Of a DNA stretch of 31,818 nt, positions 15,440 to 22,336 are shown in pieces. A program made the translations under genes and the position numbers. The notes beneath the pieces were generated by a model that searched no databases, was not told the origin of the DNA, and saw nothing but the letters and a program-made list of their open reading frames with translations. How positions within the stretch are numbered: the stretch's first letter is position 1; the number at the start of each line of letters is the position of its first letter. This stretch comes from an uncultured Porphyromonadaceae bacterium (GTDB lineage Bacteria > Bacteroidota > Bacteroidia > Bacteroidales > Muribaculaceae): positions 1-31,818 of the forward strand of contig URQP01000012.1 of the NCBI GenBank assembly GCA_900550025.1, read 5' to 3'.

Positions 15440-16294
15440 ATGAAAAAACGTACATTATTATTTGCCTTAACGGCTTTGATTGCCTGCACGGCATTCGGAG
15501 AGAAACTGAAAGTAATGACATTCAACGTGCGCTGCGTCGTGGAATCCGACGGACTGAACCAATGGAAAAACCGCAAGGACTATGCGGCCGACCTCGTGAA
15601 ATTCTATCAGCCCGATGTTTGGGGAGCGCAAGAAGCGACCCATCAGCAAATGACCGACCTACAGGAACGCCTTCCGGAATACGCATACGTAGGTGTAGGG
15701 CGTGACGACGGCAAGACAAAAGGCGAATATTCCCCGATATTTTACCGCAAAGACCGCTTCGAGCCTGTGGAAAGCGGCTTCTTCTGGCTGGCAGAGAAAG
15801 AGAAGATGCACACTCCCGGCGTTCTTGGATGGGATGCCGCCTACCCGCGCGTGGCCACTTGGTGCATATTCCGTGACAAGCAAAGCGGCGAGAAATTCTT
15901 TTTCCTCAACACCCATCTCGACAACGAAGGCGTAAAGGCACGCCATAATGGCGCCGACCTGCTGCTACAGCAAACCGCTGATTTATCACAAGGGCTTCCG
16001 TCATTGATGACAGGCGACTTCAACGCAGTGCCTGATGACGAACCGATAAAAGTAATAACCGACAAGGCTGACAGCCGCTCTTTCGTGCATTCGCGTGACA
16101 TCGCCGAACTTGCCTATGGCCCAGACTGGACGTTCCACGATTTCGGCCGCATACCATACGGCGAACGCCAATGGTTAGACTATATTTTCGTGAAAGGCGA
16201 CTGGAAAGTGGTATACAATGCCTCACTCACCGACTATATGGGCGACCTGTTCCCCTCCGACCATTGCCCTGTAATCGCCTTGCTCGAATTCTAA
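15440..16294 (+). CDS. Endonuclease/exonuclease/phosphatase family protein
   Basis: A 284-residue exported metal-dependent hydrolase of the EEP fold (relatives: DNase I, sphingomyelinase, inositol phosphatases). It has a signal peptide; LIAC at 13-16 could even serve as a lipobox. Fold motifs run in order: VMTFNVR with N29, WGAQEAT with the Mg ligand E65, NTHLD, the catalytic segment TGDFNA, WLDYIFV and the terminal SDHCPV. Its size fits the small secreted Bacteroidetes EEP proteins, usually of unknown substrate. Given the phosphatase neighbours, a phosphodiester or phosphomonoester role is more likely than a nuclease role (inference). It is first in a three-gene plus-strand operon; cutC follows 5 bases after its stop codon. 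Confidence 0.9.
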   Translation: MKKRTLLFALTALIACTAFGEKLKVMTFNVRCVVESDGLNQWKNRKDYAADLVKFYQPDVWGAQEATHQQMTDLQERLPEYAYVGVGRDDGKTKGEYSPIFYRKDRFEPVESGFFWLAEKEKMHTPGVLGWDAAYPRVATWCIFRDKQSGEKFFFLNTHLDNEGVKARHNGADLLLQQTADLSQGLPSLMTGDFNAVPDDEPIKVITDKADSRSFVHSRDIAELAYGPDWTFHDFGRIPYGERQWLDYIFVKGDWKVVYNASLTDYMGDLFPSDHCPVIALLEF

Positions 16295-16299
16295 ACGAC

Positions 16300-17040
16300 A
16301 TGGTAAAATATACGTTCGAGATATGCGCCAATTCCGTGGAGAGTTGCGTAGAGGCGGAAAAAGGCGGAGCCGACCGCGTTGAATTGTGCGCCGCTATCCC
16401 GGAAGGCGGGACTACCCCTTCGTATGGCGAGATTGTAATGGCCCGGCGTATGATTGGCATAAAGCTGCACGTGATAATACGTCCTCGCGGAGGCGATTTT
16501 ATCTATACGCCGTTAGAGCTTGCCACGATGGTGGAGGACATAAGGATGGCGAGGATGGCCGGTGCCGACGGTCTTGTATTCGGTTGCCTCACCGCCACAG
16601 GCGATGTCGATATGACGGCAATGACAAGACTGATGGCCGCGGCGGAGGGTTTGCCGGTGACTTTCCACCGCGCTTTTGACCGTTGCCGCGACCCGTTCGC
16701 CGCATTGGAACAGCTTATAGGGCTTGGGGTGAAACGTATCCTCACATCAGGACAGCAGCCGACCGCTCCCGAAGGGGCAGCACTTCTCAAAGAGCTGCAA
16801 GAGAAATCGGCAGGGAGAATAGCAATAATGGCAGGATGCGGTGTCAATGAGAACAACATCCGGCAACTTGCCGAGACTACCGGGATAACGGAATTCCATT
16901 TCTCGGCACGCGAGAAAAAGAAAAGCCACTCGCTGCTGCGAAACACGGAAGTGGCAATGGGAGCCGCCGGTGTCGACGAATACACCCGCGAAGTGACGAC
17001 AGCCGCACGCGTCCGCCGCACAATTGCCGCTCTGCTATAA
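16300..17040 (+). CDS. cutC: CutC family protein
   Basis: A 246-residue cytoplasmic TIM-barrel protein of the CutC family. Signature segments are FEICANSVESCVEAEKGGA at the N-terminus, VELCAAIPEGGTTPSYG, the HVIIRPRGGDF strand, VTFHRAFDR, RILTSGQQ and IMAGCGVN. CutC was named for copper homeostasis, but a direct copper role is disputed and the activity is not established. The ATG at 16300 is chosen because it gives the family N-terminus MVKYTFEICAN and leaves 5 bases after the preceding stop codon. Its place between two exported phosphoesterase-fold genes is unusual enough to suggest a shared substrate pathway, or simple operon filling. Confidence 0.93.
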   Translation: MVKYTFEICANSVESCVEAEKGGADRVELCAAIPEGGTTPSYGEIVMARRMIGIKLHVIIRPRGGDFIYTPLELATMVEDIRMARMAGADGLVFGCLTATGDVDMTAMTRLMAAAEGLPVTFHRAFDRCRDPFAALEQLIGLGVKRILTSGQQPTAPEGAALLKELQEKSAGRIAIMAGCGVNENNIRQLAETTGITEFHFSAREKKKSHSLLRNTEVAMGAAGVDEYTREVTTAARVRRTIAALL

Positions 17041-17077
17041 AGAGTATAATTAGATGCAGAATTTTCACACTGTCAAG

Positions 17078-18388
17078 ATGAAAAAACTGAAATTTATTTT
17101 AAGCAACAGTGCCATCGCTCTCGGCGCGGCAATTTTTGCCACACTGCCGACTATGGCTGAAGCCCCCCGCACCGTAATTGTCAATCCCGGCGAGGATGCC
17201 ACCACCTCTGCACGCGTCAATTGGCACAGCGACATAGGCGGGGCAGACACATACTGCTACATTACCACTGCCGACGATACCGACTGGTCGGAAGCATGGC
17301 GCGTCGAGCCGGAGCGCGAGGAATGCACCGTCTACGACAATATGTACTCCAAAAAGCCTGACGGACAGGATTTCTACGAAAGCGCACGCTTCATCCGCAA
17401 CGTCGCCTCACTCGAAAAATTGCAACCCGGCACCCGCTATATGTACCGTGTCGGAGAAAATGCCGGCGGCGAGACCCGCTATTTCTCCACGTTGCCAGAC
17501 AATGGCACGTGGACTGCCGCCATCATCTCCGACTTCCATTCCTACACTCCGATTCCGGAGCGCAAGAAAGCGGCAATGTCGATGCTCGACAAACTGAAAG
17601 AAACCAACGGCAGCGACTTCGACATGATTCTGCACATAGGCGACATCACGGCATGGGGCGGAAGCTATTCTTTCTGGCGCGACCTCTACGACGAGCCTTA
17701 TTTCCGCAACTATATGTGGGCGGGAGTGAACGGAAACCACGACGATATGGACCGCACGGGCAAGTTCAACGGCAACTATTTCTTCAAAAACGCCAATGCC
17801 AATCCTCTTAACGGCTATGAAGGGCAGGAAGGCGTATGCTATTACACCAAACTTGGCGACCTGCTGCTCATCGCTCTCAACAGCGAGGCAATGCGTACCC
17901 CCGAAGGGCTGGCGGCCGCCCAAAATTGGGTAAAGGAAGTGATTGCCGACAATCCGTCGAAGCGTATCGCCGTAATGGAACACTACCAATGGTTTTATGG
18001 GAATCAGGGAGCCACTTCACAATTCTCGCGTTGGAACGAGTTGTTTGACAAATACGAAGTCGACTTCGCTTTAGCTGCCAACAATCATATATATGTAGCC
18101 ACACATCCCATCAAGGACGGAAAGGTGACAGAACCCGGAAAGGGGACTGTATACATCCAAACCCCGTCGTCCGACAACGAACGTGGCGTGGAAGCAAAAG
18201 AGTTGACGGACAACACCGGGCTTATCAAATCGCGCTGGACAGAAGGAGCGAAGACCGTTGGAGCAATGTTGATGAAAGTCACCCCTGAAAATATCGAAAT
18301 CTCACTCTACAACCGCAACGGCGACTTGATAGACACCAACATCATCGCCCCACGTATTCCTGACGATACGCCGTCCAAGGTGGATTAA
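17078..18388 (+). CDS. Purple-acid-phosphatase-like metallophosphoesterase
   Basis: A 436-residue exported protein. The signal peptide is MKKLKFILSNSAIALGAAIFA. A fibronectin-III-like PAP N-terminal domain follows at about 25-135 (VNPGEDATTSARVNWHS, LQPGTRYMYRVGENAGG). The metallophosphoesterase domain shows D152 and H154 in IISDFHSYT, D189 in HIGDITAWGG, N220-H221 in VNGNHDD, H302 in MEHYQWFYG and H337 in AANNHIYVA. The last block replaces the first His of the usual GHxH by Asn, which may change the second metal site. The substrate is unknown; phosphomonoester hydrolysis is likely. The ATG at 17078 is preferred over 17054 because it begins the signal peptide directly. It is third in the operon with the EEP protein and cutC. 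No terminator was found downstream. Confidence 0.88.
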   Translation: MKKLKFILSNSAIALGAAIFATLPTMAEAPRTVIVNPGEDATTSARVNWHSDIGGADTYCYITTADDTDWSEAWRVEPEREECTVYDNMYSKKPDGQDFYESARFIRNVASLEKLQPGTRYMYRVGENAGGETRYFSTLPDNGTWTAAIISDFHSYTPIPERKKAAMSMLDKLKETNGSDFDMILHIGDITAWGGSYSFWRDLYDEPYFRNYMWAGVNGNHDDMDRTGKFNGNYFFKNANANPLNGYEGQEGVCYYTKLGDLLLIALNSEAMRTPEGLAAAQNWVKEVIADNPSKRIAVMEHYQWFYGNQGATSQFSRWNELFDKYEVDFALAANNHIYVATHPIKDGKVTEPGKGTVYIQTPSSDNERGVEAKELTDNTGLIKSRWTEGAKTVGAMLMKVTPENIEISLYNRNGDLIDTNIIAPRIPDDTPSKVD

Positions 18389-18419
18389 GCATAGGAAAAT
18401 CTGCCGGATAGCTTGCAAT

Positions 18420-18454
18420 TGCAACACTGTTGCAGGAATAGGAAGGTAACTTTG
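18420..18454 (+). promoter_or_regulatory. Fur-type 7-1-7 operator and -7 element of the ATPase gene
   Basis: TGCAACA-C-TGTTGCA (18420..18434) is a perfect 7-1-7 inverted repeat, the architecture of Fur-family operators. It overlaps a 12-bp palindrome TTGCAATTGCAA (18413..18424). The -7 element TAACTTTG is at 18447..18454, so the operator covers the -33 region. A Fur-family gene lies downstream at 20428. Confidence 0.65.
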
Positions 18455-18475
18455 TAGCACAAAACAGAATTGATT

Positions 18476-20401
18476 ATGTGCTGCAATCATTGTCACGGAG
18501 AAAACTGCAATACGGCTCATCCGCACAATTACAAAAGATGGATGCTGGCAATCGTCTCGGCGGTGCTTTTGGCCGCGGGACTGTCGCTCCAGTACGGCAA
18601 CGACGAGTTTGCCGCCAGCCGTTACCGCTGGCTGTTGTTCGTGCTTGCCTATCTGCCGGTAGGCCTGCCTGTCCTTAAAGAGGCATGGGAAGAAGGCATA
18701 CACGGCAAGGATTTTTTCAACGAGTTCCTGCTTATGTCGATTGCATCGATAGGGGCATTCTGCATCGGCGAATATCCGGAAGCGGTGGCCGTGATGCTTT
18801 TCTATTCGGTGGGCGAGGCCTTGCAGGAACAAGCGGTGGAAAAAGCAAAAGGCAACATACAGGCATTGCTCGACGTGCGCCCTGAAACCGCTAGCGTCAT
18901 CAATCCCGACGGCTCCTTCACAGTCAAGCATCCGTCGGACGTGCTCCCGGGAATGACAATAGAAGTAAAAACAGGAGAACGGCTTCCGTTGGACGGCACT
19001 CTGCTCGACGGACAAGCCTCGTTTGACACTGCCGCGCTGACCGGAGAAAGCGTACCGCGCACAATAGAGAAAGGCGGCGAAGTGCTCGCCGGCATGATTG
19101 CGTCTGGCTCGACAGTCCGCATACACGTCACAAAGCCGTTCGCCGACAGCGCATTGTCGCGGATTCTGCGGATGGTGGAGGAGGCCAATGAGCGGAAAGC
19201 CCCCGCGGAACTGTTCATCCGCAAATTCGCAAGAATATATACGCCGATTGTCATCGCGCTTGCCGTATTAATAGCCGCCGTACTTCCATTGGCGACTGGA
19301 CTGGATTTTTCCGAATCGCTCTACCGCGGATTGGTTTTCTTGGTAGTCTCCTGTCCATGTGCGTTGGTGGTAAGCATCCCTTTGAGCTATTTTGCCGGAA
19401 TAGGCGCGGCTTCGCGCCACGGAATCCTGTTCAAAGGTGGCAACTATCTCTCGGAAATAGCCAAATTGAAAACCGTGGTGTTCGACAAGACCGGCACACT
19501 TACAACCGGACGCTTCGGCGTGAAACGCGTCGAAACGGCAAACGGCACAGACCGCGACACGCTGCTATCCGTCATGGCCTCCGTAGAGGCAATGAGCACG
19601 CATCCGATAGCCAAGGCTATTGTGGAATATGCCGAATCAAAAGGGATAAAAGCGGATTATGCCGTAGAAACGGCCGAGGAGAAAGCGGGAGGCGGATTGA
19701 AAGCTTTTGCGAGAGGAAAGCGCGTGGCCGTCGGCAACATCAAATTCCTAAGGCAAGAAGGAATCACACTGCTGCCTGATTATTCATCGGAGACCGACAC
19801 CGTAGTGGCCTGCGCCGTCGACGGCAACTATGCAGGAGCCATATTCCTTGCCGACGAAATAAAGGAAGATTCCCGAAAAGCCATAAGCGACCTTTACGCC
19901 GAAGGCGTGGAGAACACCGCAATACTTTCGGGCGACAAATCGGCGATAGTGGCCGATTTGGCAAAAAGGCTCAACGTAACCCGGTTTGAAGGCGATTTAT
20001 TGCCATCGGGCAAAGTGGCGGCTTTCCAAAAGATAATGCAGGAGTCGGGAGGCACGACGGCATTCGTGGGCGACGGCATCAACGACGCTCCCGTACTGGC
20101 GATGAGCGGCATAGGCATCGCCATGGGCGGATTGGGTAGCGACGCCGCCATAGAAACGGCCGATGTGGTGATACAGGACGACAAGCCGTCGAAAGTGGCC
20201 GTGGCCGTAAGCATCGGGCGCGTGACGAAACGCATAGTGATACAGAACATAGTATTCGCGATAACGTTCAAAGTGGCCGTATTGCTGCTCGGTGCATTAG
20301 GATTGGCAGGACTGTGGGAAGCCGTATTCGCCGACGTGGGCGTGGCTCTGATTGCCGTGCTGAATGCGTTGAGAATACAATGGATAGTAGGCGGAAAATG
20401 A
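18476..20401 (+). CDS. Zn/Cd-type P1B heavy-metal-exporting ATPase
   Basis: A 641-residue inner-membrane efflux pump of the ZntA/CadA group. It lacks a classical HMA domain; instead the N-terminus is Cys/His-rich (MCCNHCHGENCNTAHPHNY). Membrane helices begin near residue 23. Motifs are the actuator TGES, the metal-binding C293-P-C295 in helix 6, the phosphorylation site D337-KTGTLT, HPIAKA and GDGINDAP. An Asp in the last helix region (ADVGVALIAVLNALRI) matches the Zn/Cd/Pb subgroup rather than copper pumps. The ATG at 18476 gives the Cys-rich start. The Fur-family regulator at 20428 lies 26 bases downstream, and a Fur-type operator lies just upstream. The pair is therefore probably a zinc-responsive efflux unit. 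Confidence 0.93.
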   Translation: MCCNHCHGENCNTAHPHNYKRWMLAIVSAVLLAAGLSLQYGNDEFAASRYRWLLFVLAYLPVGLPVLKEAWEEGIHGKDFFNEFLLMSIASIGAFCIGEYPEAVAVMLFYSVGEALQEQAVEKAKGNIQALLDVRPETASVINPDGSFTVKHPSDVLPGMTIEVKTGERLPLDGTLLDGQASFDTAALTGESVPRTIEKGGEVLAGMIASGSTVRIHVTKPFADSALSRILRMVEEANERKAPAELFIRKFARIYTPIVIALAVLIAAVLPLATGLDFSESLYRGLVFLVVSCPCALVVSIPLSYFAGIGAASRHGILFKGGNYLSEIAKLKTVVFDKTGTLTTGRFGVKRVETANGTDRDTLLSVMASVEAMSTHPIAKAIVEYAESKGIKADYAVETAEEKAGGGLKAFARGKRVAVGNIKFLRQEGITLLPDYSSETDTVVACAVDGNYAGAIFLADEIKEDSRKAISDLYAEGVENTAILSGDKSAIVADLAKRLNVTRFEGDLLPSGKVAAFQKIMQESGGTTAFVGDGINDAPVLAMSGIGIAMGGLGSDAAIETADVVIQDDKPSKVAVAVSIGRVTKRIVIQNIVFAITFKVAVLLLGALGLAGLWEAVFADVGVALIAVLNALRIQWIVGGK

Positions 20402-20402
20402 T

Positions 20403-20410
20403 TATCTTTG
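20403..20410 (+). promoter_or_regulatory. Candidate -7 element for the Fur-family gene
   Basis: TATCTTTG matches TAnnTTTG and begins right after the ATPase stop codon, 17 bases before the regulator ATG. No TTG is at the right distance, so this internal promoter is uncertain. Confidence 0.35.
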
Positions 20411-20427
20411 TATAAAATACCAATAAG

Positions 20428-20859
20428 ATGGATGACGGGCAAAAATATTTAGATATGCTGGCTTTGCGGGAAATAAAGCCTACGGCTTTGCGCCTTATGA
20501 TATTGAAAGCCATGCTCGGAAGCGGCTGCGCCATGTCGCTGCTCGACCTTGTCGACACGTTGGAGACGGTCGACAAATCCACCGTGTCGCGTACGCTCGC
20601 GCTGTTTCTTGAACACCATCTTATCCACAGCATCGACGACGGCTCCGGCTCGCTGAAATATGCGGTATGCTCCAACGAATGCTCCTGCCACGTCGACGAC
20701 CTGCACACCCATTTCTATTGCACCCGCTGCCACCGCACGCTTTGTCTGCGCGGTCTGCCGGTGCCGGTCGTACACCTGCCGGAAAACTTCGTGCTCGAAA
20801 GCGTGAACTACGTGATGAAAGGCATCTGCGCCGACTGCGCCACCAAGCACCGCTTCTGA
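20428..20859 (+). CDS. Fur-family transcriptional regulator
   Basis: A 143-residue metalloregulator. The N-terminal winged helix spans about 1-80, with recognition region DKSTVSRTLALFLEHHLI. A hinge follows, then a metal/dimer domain with HVDDLHTHFYCTRCHRTLC and a second pair, GICADCATKH, together forming the structural Cys4 zinc site of Fur, Zur and PerR proteins. Downstream of a Zn/Cd exporter it most likely controls zinc or related metal efflux. It may bind the 7-1-7 palindrome at 18420..18434. Whether it represses or activates, and which metal it senses, cannot be read from the sequence. Confidence 0.92.
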   Translation: MDDGQKYLDMLALREIKPTALRLMILKAMLGSGCAMSLLDLVDTLETVDKSTVSRTLALFLEHHLIHSIDDGSGSLKYAVCSNECSCHVDDLHTHFYCTRCHRTLCLRGLPVPVVHLPENFVLESVNYVMKGICADCATKHRF

Positions 20860-20862
20860 AAT

Positions 20863-20894
20863 AAAAAAGCGCGGCACGAATGCCACGCCCTTTT
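20863..20894 (-). terminator. Bidirectional terminator between fur-like gene and tRNA-Gln
   Basis: On the minus strand GCGTGGCA-TTCG-TGCCGCGC forms an 8-bp stem (one G-U) closed by a TTCG tetraloop and followed by TTTTTT (20863..20868), ideal for ending the tRNA transcript. On the plus strand the same stem has one C-A mismatch and is followed by CCTTTT, which could end the fur-family transcript. Confidence 0.8.
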
Positions 20895-20913
20895 AAAATA
20901 GCTCCCAAAAAAG

Positions 20914-20985
20914 TTGTCTTACCCGGATTCGAACCAGGACAGGCAGAACCAAAAACTGCAGTGCTACCATTACACCATAAGACAA
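20914..20985 (-). tRNA. tRNA-Gln (anticodon TTG)
   Basis: A 72-base cloverleaf on the minus strand. The acceptor arm TTGTCTT pairs with AAGACAA. The D-arm begins GGTGTAATGGTAG. The anticodon loop is TTTTGGT with anticodon TTG, and the T-arm is CCTGG-TTCGAAT-CCGGG. The start TTGTC and overall pattern fit Bacteroidales tRNA-Gln. The CCA end is not encoded. Confidence 0.93.
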
Positions 20986-21021
20986 TCCTAACTGATGAGA
21001 CTCATCGTCCCAAAAGCGATG

Positions 21022-21053
21022 CAAAGATAGATGGTTTTTACCATCTATGCAAA
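21022..21053 (-). promoter_or_regulatory. tRNA-Gln promoter with palindromic spacer
   Basis: On the minus strand TTTG (21050-21053), 20 bases and TATCTTTG (21022-21029) fit the consensus exactly, about 37 bases before the tRNA. The spacer is mostly a 9-4-9 inverted repeat, ATAGATGGT-TTTT-ACCATCTAT on the plus strand (21027..21048). Confidence 0.8.
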
Positions 21054-21082
21054 TGTAACGCCGAAAAAATCAGAAAAAACCT

Positions 21083-21147
21083 ACCCACCGCCAAGGCGGC
21101 GGTGTTACGCATCAACAGCCCCACAGGGCTGACTTCATTGGCGGCAA
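21083..21147 (+). repeat. Diverged third REP-like copy
   Basis: The order acccaccgccaaggcgg, gtgttac, caacagcccc-N-gggctg matches the right-hand REP copy at 669..782 in the same orientation, with several changes. It lies upstream of the tRNA-Gln promoter and no transposase gene is adjacent. Confidence 0.65.
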
Positions 21148-21202
21148 CGCATTACACACCATAAACCGAATGCCCATATTTTTAGCGGACGCCAATAATA
21201 TA

Positions 21203-21602
21203 TTAACGTGAGTTCGGTATAAGAAATTACGCGATCGGAATAAGAATTGAGAGGAAACATATTGTAATACAGCCCTGAAGGGGCTGCGTACAGTTAACCG
21301 CATGCAAGCGGAGCGCAGCTTGCGGTAGCACATCCACTGTAAAATCGGCATTATAGATACCGCGCATATTGTTGAGTGAGGAGTGTTGAGAGTTGAAAGA
21401 ATTTACGCTCAACACTCAACATTGAACCCTCAACATTCAATGCGCAGCCCCGATAAGGCTGTATGGGATTTCTCCACATTCCCACGGCTGAAGCCGTGGG
21501 TTTCCTGCACGAAGCCTCTTTAAGGCTTTTAACTGTCACACAAATTGTTATCTTGGCTACCGGCTTGTCGAAGAATTTTTTATATCAAACTCACGTTATA
21601 TT
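21203..21602. mobile_element. MITE-like element with terminal inverted repeats
   Basis: The left end, TTAACGTGAGTTCGGTATAA... (to 21228), and the right end (21574..21602, read on the minus strand as AATATAACGTGAGTTTGATA...) are imperfect inverted repeats of about 27 bp enclosing 400 bp. The interior has no gene. It holds palindromes: CAGCCC-N5-GGGCTG (21270..21286), GCAAGC...GCTTGC (about 21305..21324), GAGTGTTGAG...CTCAACACTC (21381..21417), CCCACGGCT-GA-AGCCGTGGG (21481..21500) and AAGCCT...AGGCTT (21512..21528). It could be a non-autonomous transposon or the remnant of an IS. A short TAT at both outer edges may be a target duplication. The stretch 21604-21665 shows nothing. Confidence 0.55.
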
Positions 21603-21665
21603 ATGGAAATCTGTCCAATGACGAATTAAGATTCGGGATAAACTTGATTCACAGAAAAGACGATG

Positions 21666-22301
21666 CTATTTGCGGCCGAAGTCGGCGGGGATTTCGCCCC
21701 ATTTCTCGGTCTGCCATTTAACGACGGGATTGGTGTAGCTGTTGGCGGCAAGCCAAGCCTCCGCACGTTCTATCAATGTGTGGAGCACGGAATTCTTGTC
21801 GTTCTTTTCAAGTTTTGTCTTGCATTTCTTCTCGCGCACCCACTTCTGCGCCACCATGCTGTCGCTATACACCGTCATATTGCTGTTGTTCTTTTTCAGA
21901 AATGCGAGGGCATGCACTATGGCAAGGAATTCCCCTATGTTGTTGGTGCCGTGCTCGAACGGCCCTTGATGGAAAATTTCCTTGCCGGTGCGCAGATAAA
22001 CGCCACGGTATTCCAGCAAACCCGGATTCCCGCTGCAACCGGCATCCACGGCTATACTGTCAAGATTGACCTCAGGGTTCGACATATAGGCCTCCTCTTT
22101 CAGGTGGGAGGCTATGCTGCGCAGCACCCCGGAAGCCTCCTTGTCGCTCTCACGATAGGCAAGGATAGCCTCCGTGCGGCTTGAAAAGGCCTTGTAACGG
22201 GCGTTCGGGAAATTCTCCACCTCCGCCTTGCAGTCTTCCCACGACGGATATATGCCGGGATGGCGGCCTACCCACACTACGTATGTCTTGCTATATGCCA
22301 T
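21666..22301 (-). CDS. rnhA: Ribonuclease HI with viroplasmin domain
   Basis: A 211-residue cytoplasmic enzyme that cuts RNA in RNA-DNA hybrids. Residues about 3-48 form the small caulimovirus-viroplasmin-like hybrid-binding domain (TYVVWVGRHPGIYPSWEDC, ARYKAFSSRTEA). The RNase H domain follows, with the acidic residues in AVDAGCSGNPG, GEFLAIVHAL and TVYSDSM. Start: the ATG at 22301 gives MAYSKTYVVWVG, the typical N-terminus; a frame extension to 22343 would run into the gene upstream. It lies 35 bases after the CHAT protease stop codon and might be reached by that transcript, but a -7 element at 22317..22324 suggests separate expression. Confidence 0.92.
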   Translation of the reverse strand: MAYSKTYVVWVGRHPGIYPSWEDCKAEVENFPNARYKAFSSRTEAILAYRESDKEASGVLRSIASHLKEEAYMSNPEVNLDSIAVDAGCSGNPGLLEYRGVYLRTGKEIFHQGPFEHGTNNIGEFLAIVHALAFLKKNNSNMTVYSDSMVAQKWVREKKCKTKLEKNDKNSVLHTLIERAEAWLAANSYTNPVVKWQTEKWGEIPADFGRK

Positions 22302-22316
22302 AAATGAATTTTTCTG

Positions 22317-22324
22317 CAAAATTA
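22317..22324 (-). promoter_or_regulatory. Candidate -7 element for RNase HI
   Basis: On the minus strand TAATTTTG matches TAnnTTTG, 15 bases before the ATG at 22301. A TTTG lies only 16 bases upstream of it, shorter than the usual 19-21, so the promoter is weak or uncertain. Confidence 0.35.
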
Positions 22325-22336
22325 ATGAATGTGCGG

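Noticed and set aside
18413..18424. TTGCAATTGCAA as a separate operator
   Set aside because: Palindromic, but it overlaps the better 7-1-7 site and lies further from the -7 element; treated as part of the same region.
20914..21147. tRNA-Gln as an integrated-element attachment site
   Set aside because: No integrase gene and no repeat of the tRNA 3' end within the window.
21361..21440. Clustered CTCAACA repeats, possible short CRISPR or iterons
   Set aside because: Irregular spacing, no unique spacers, no cas or rep gene; explained by a hairpin inside the MITE-like element.
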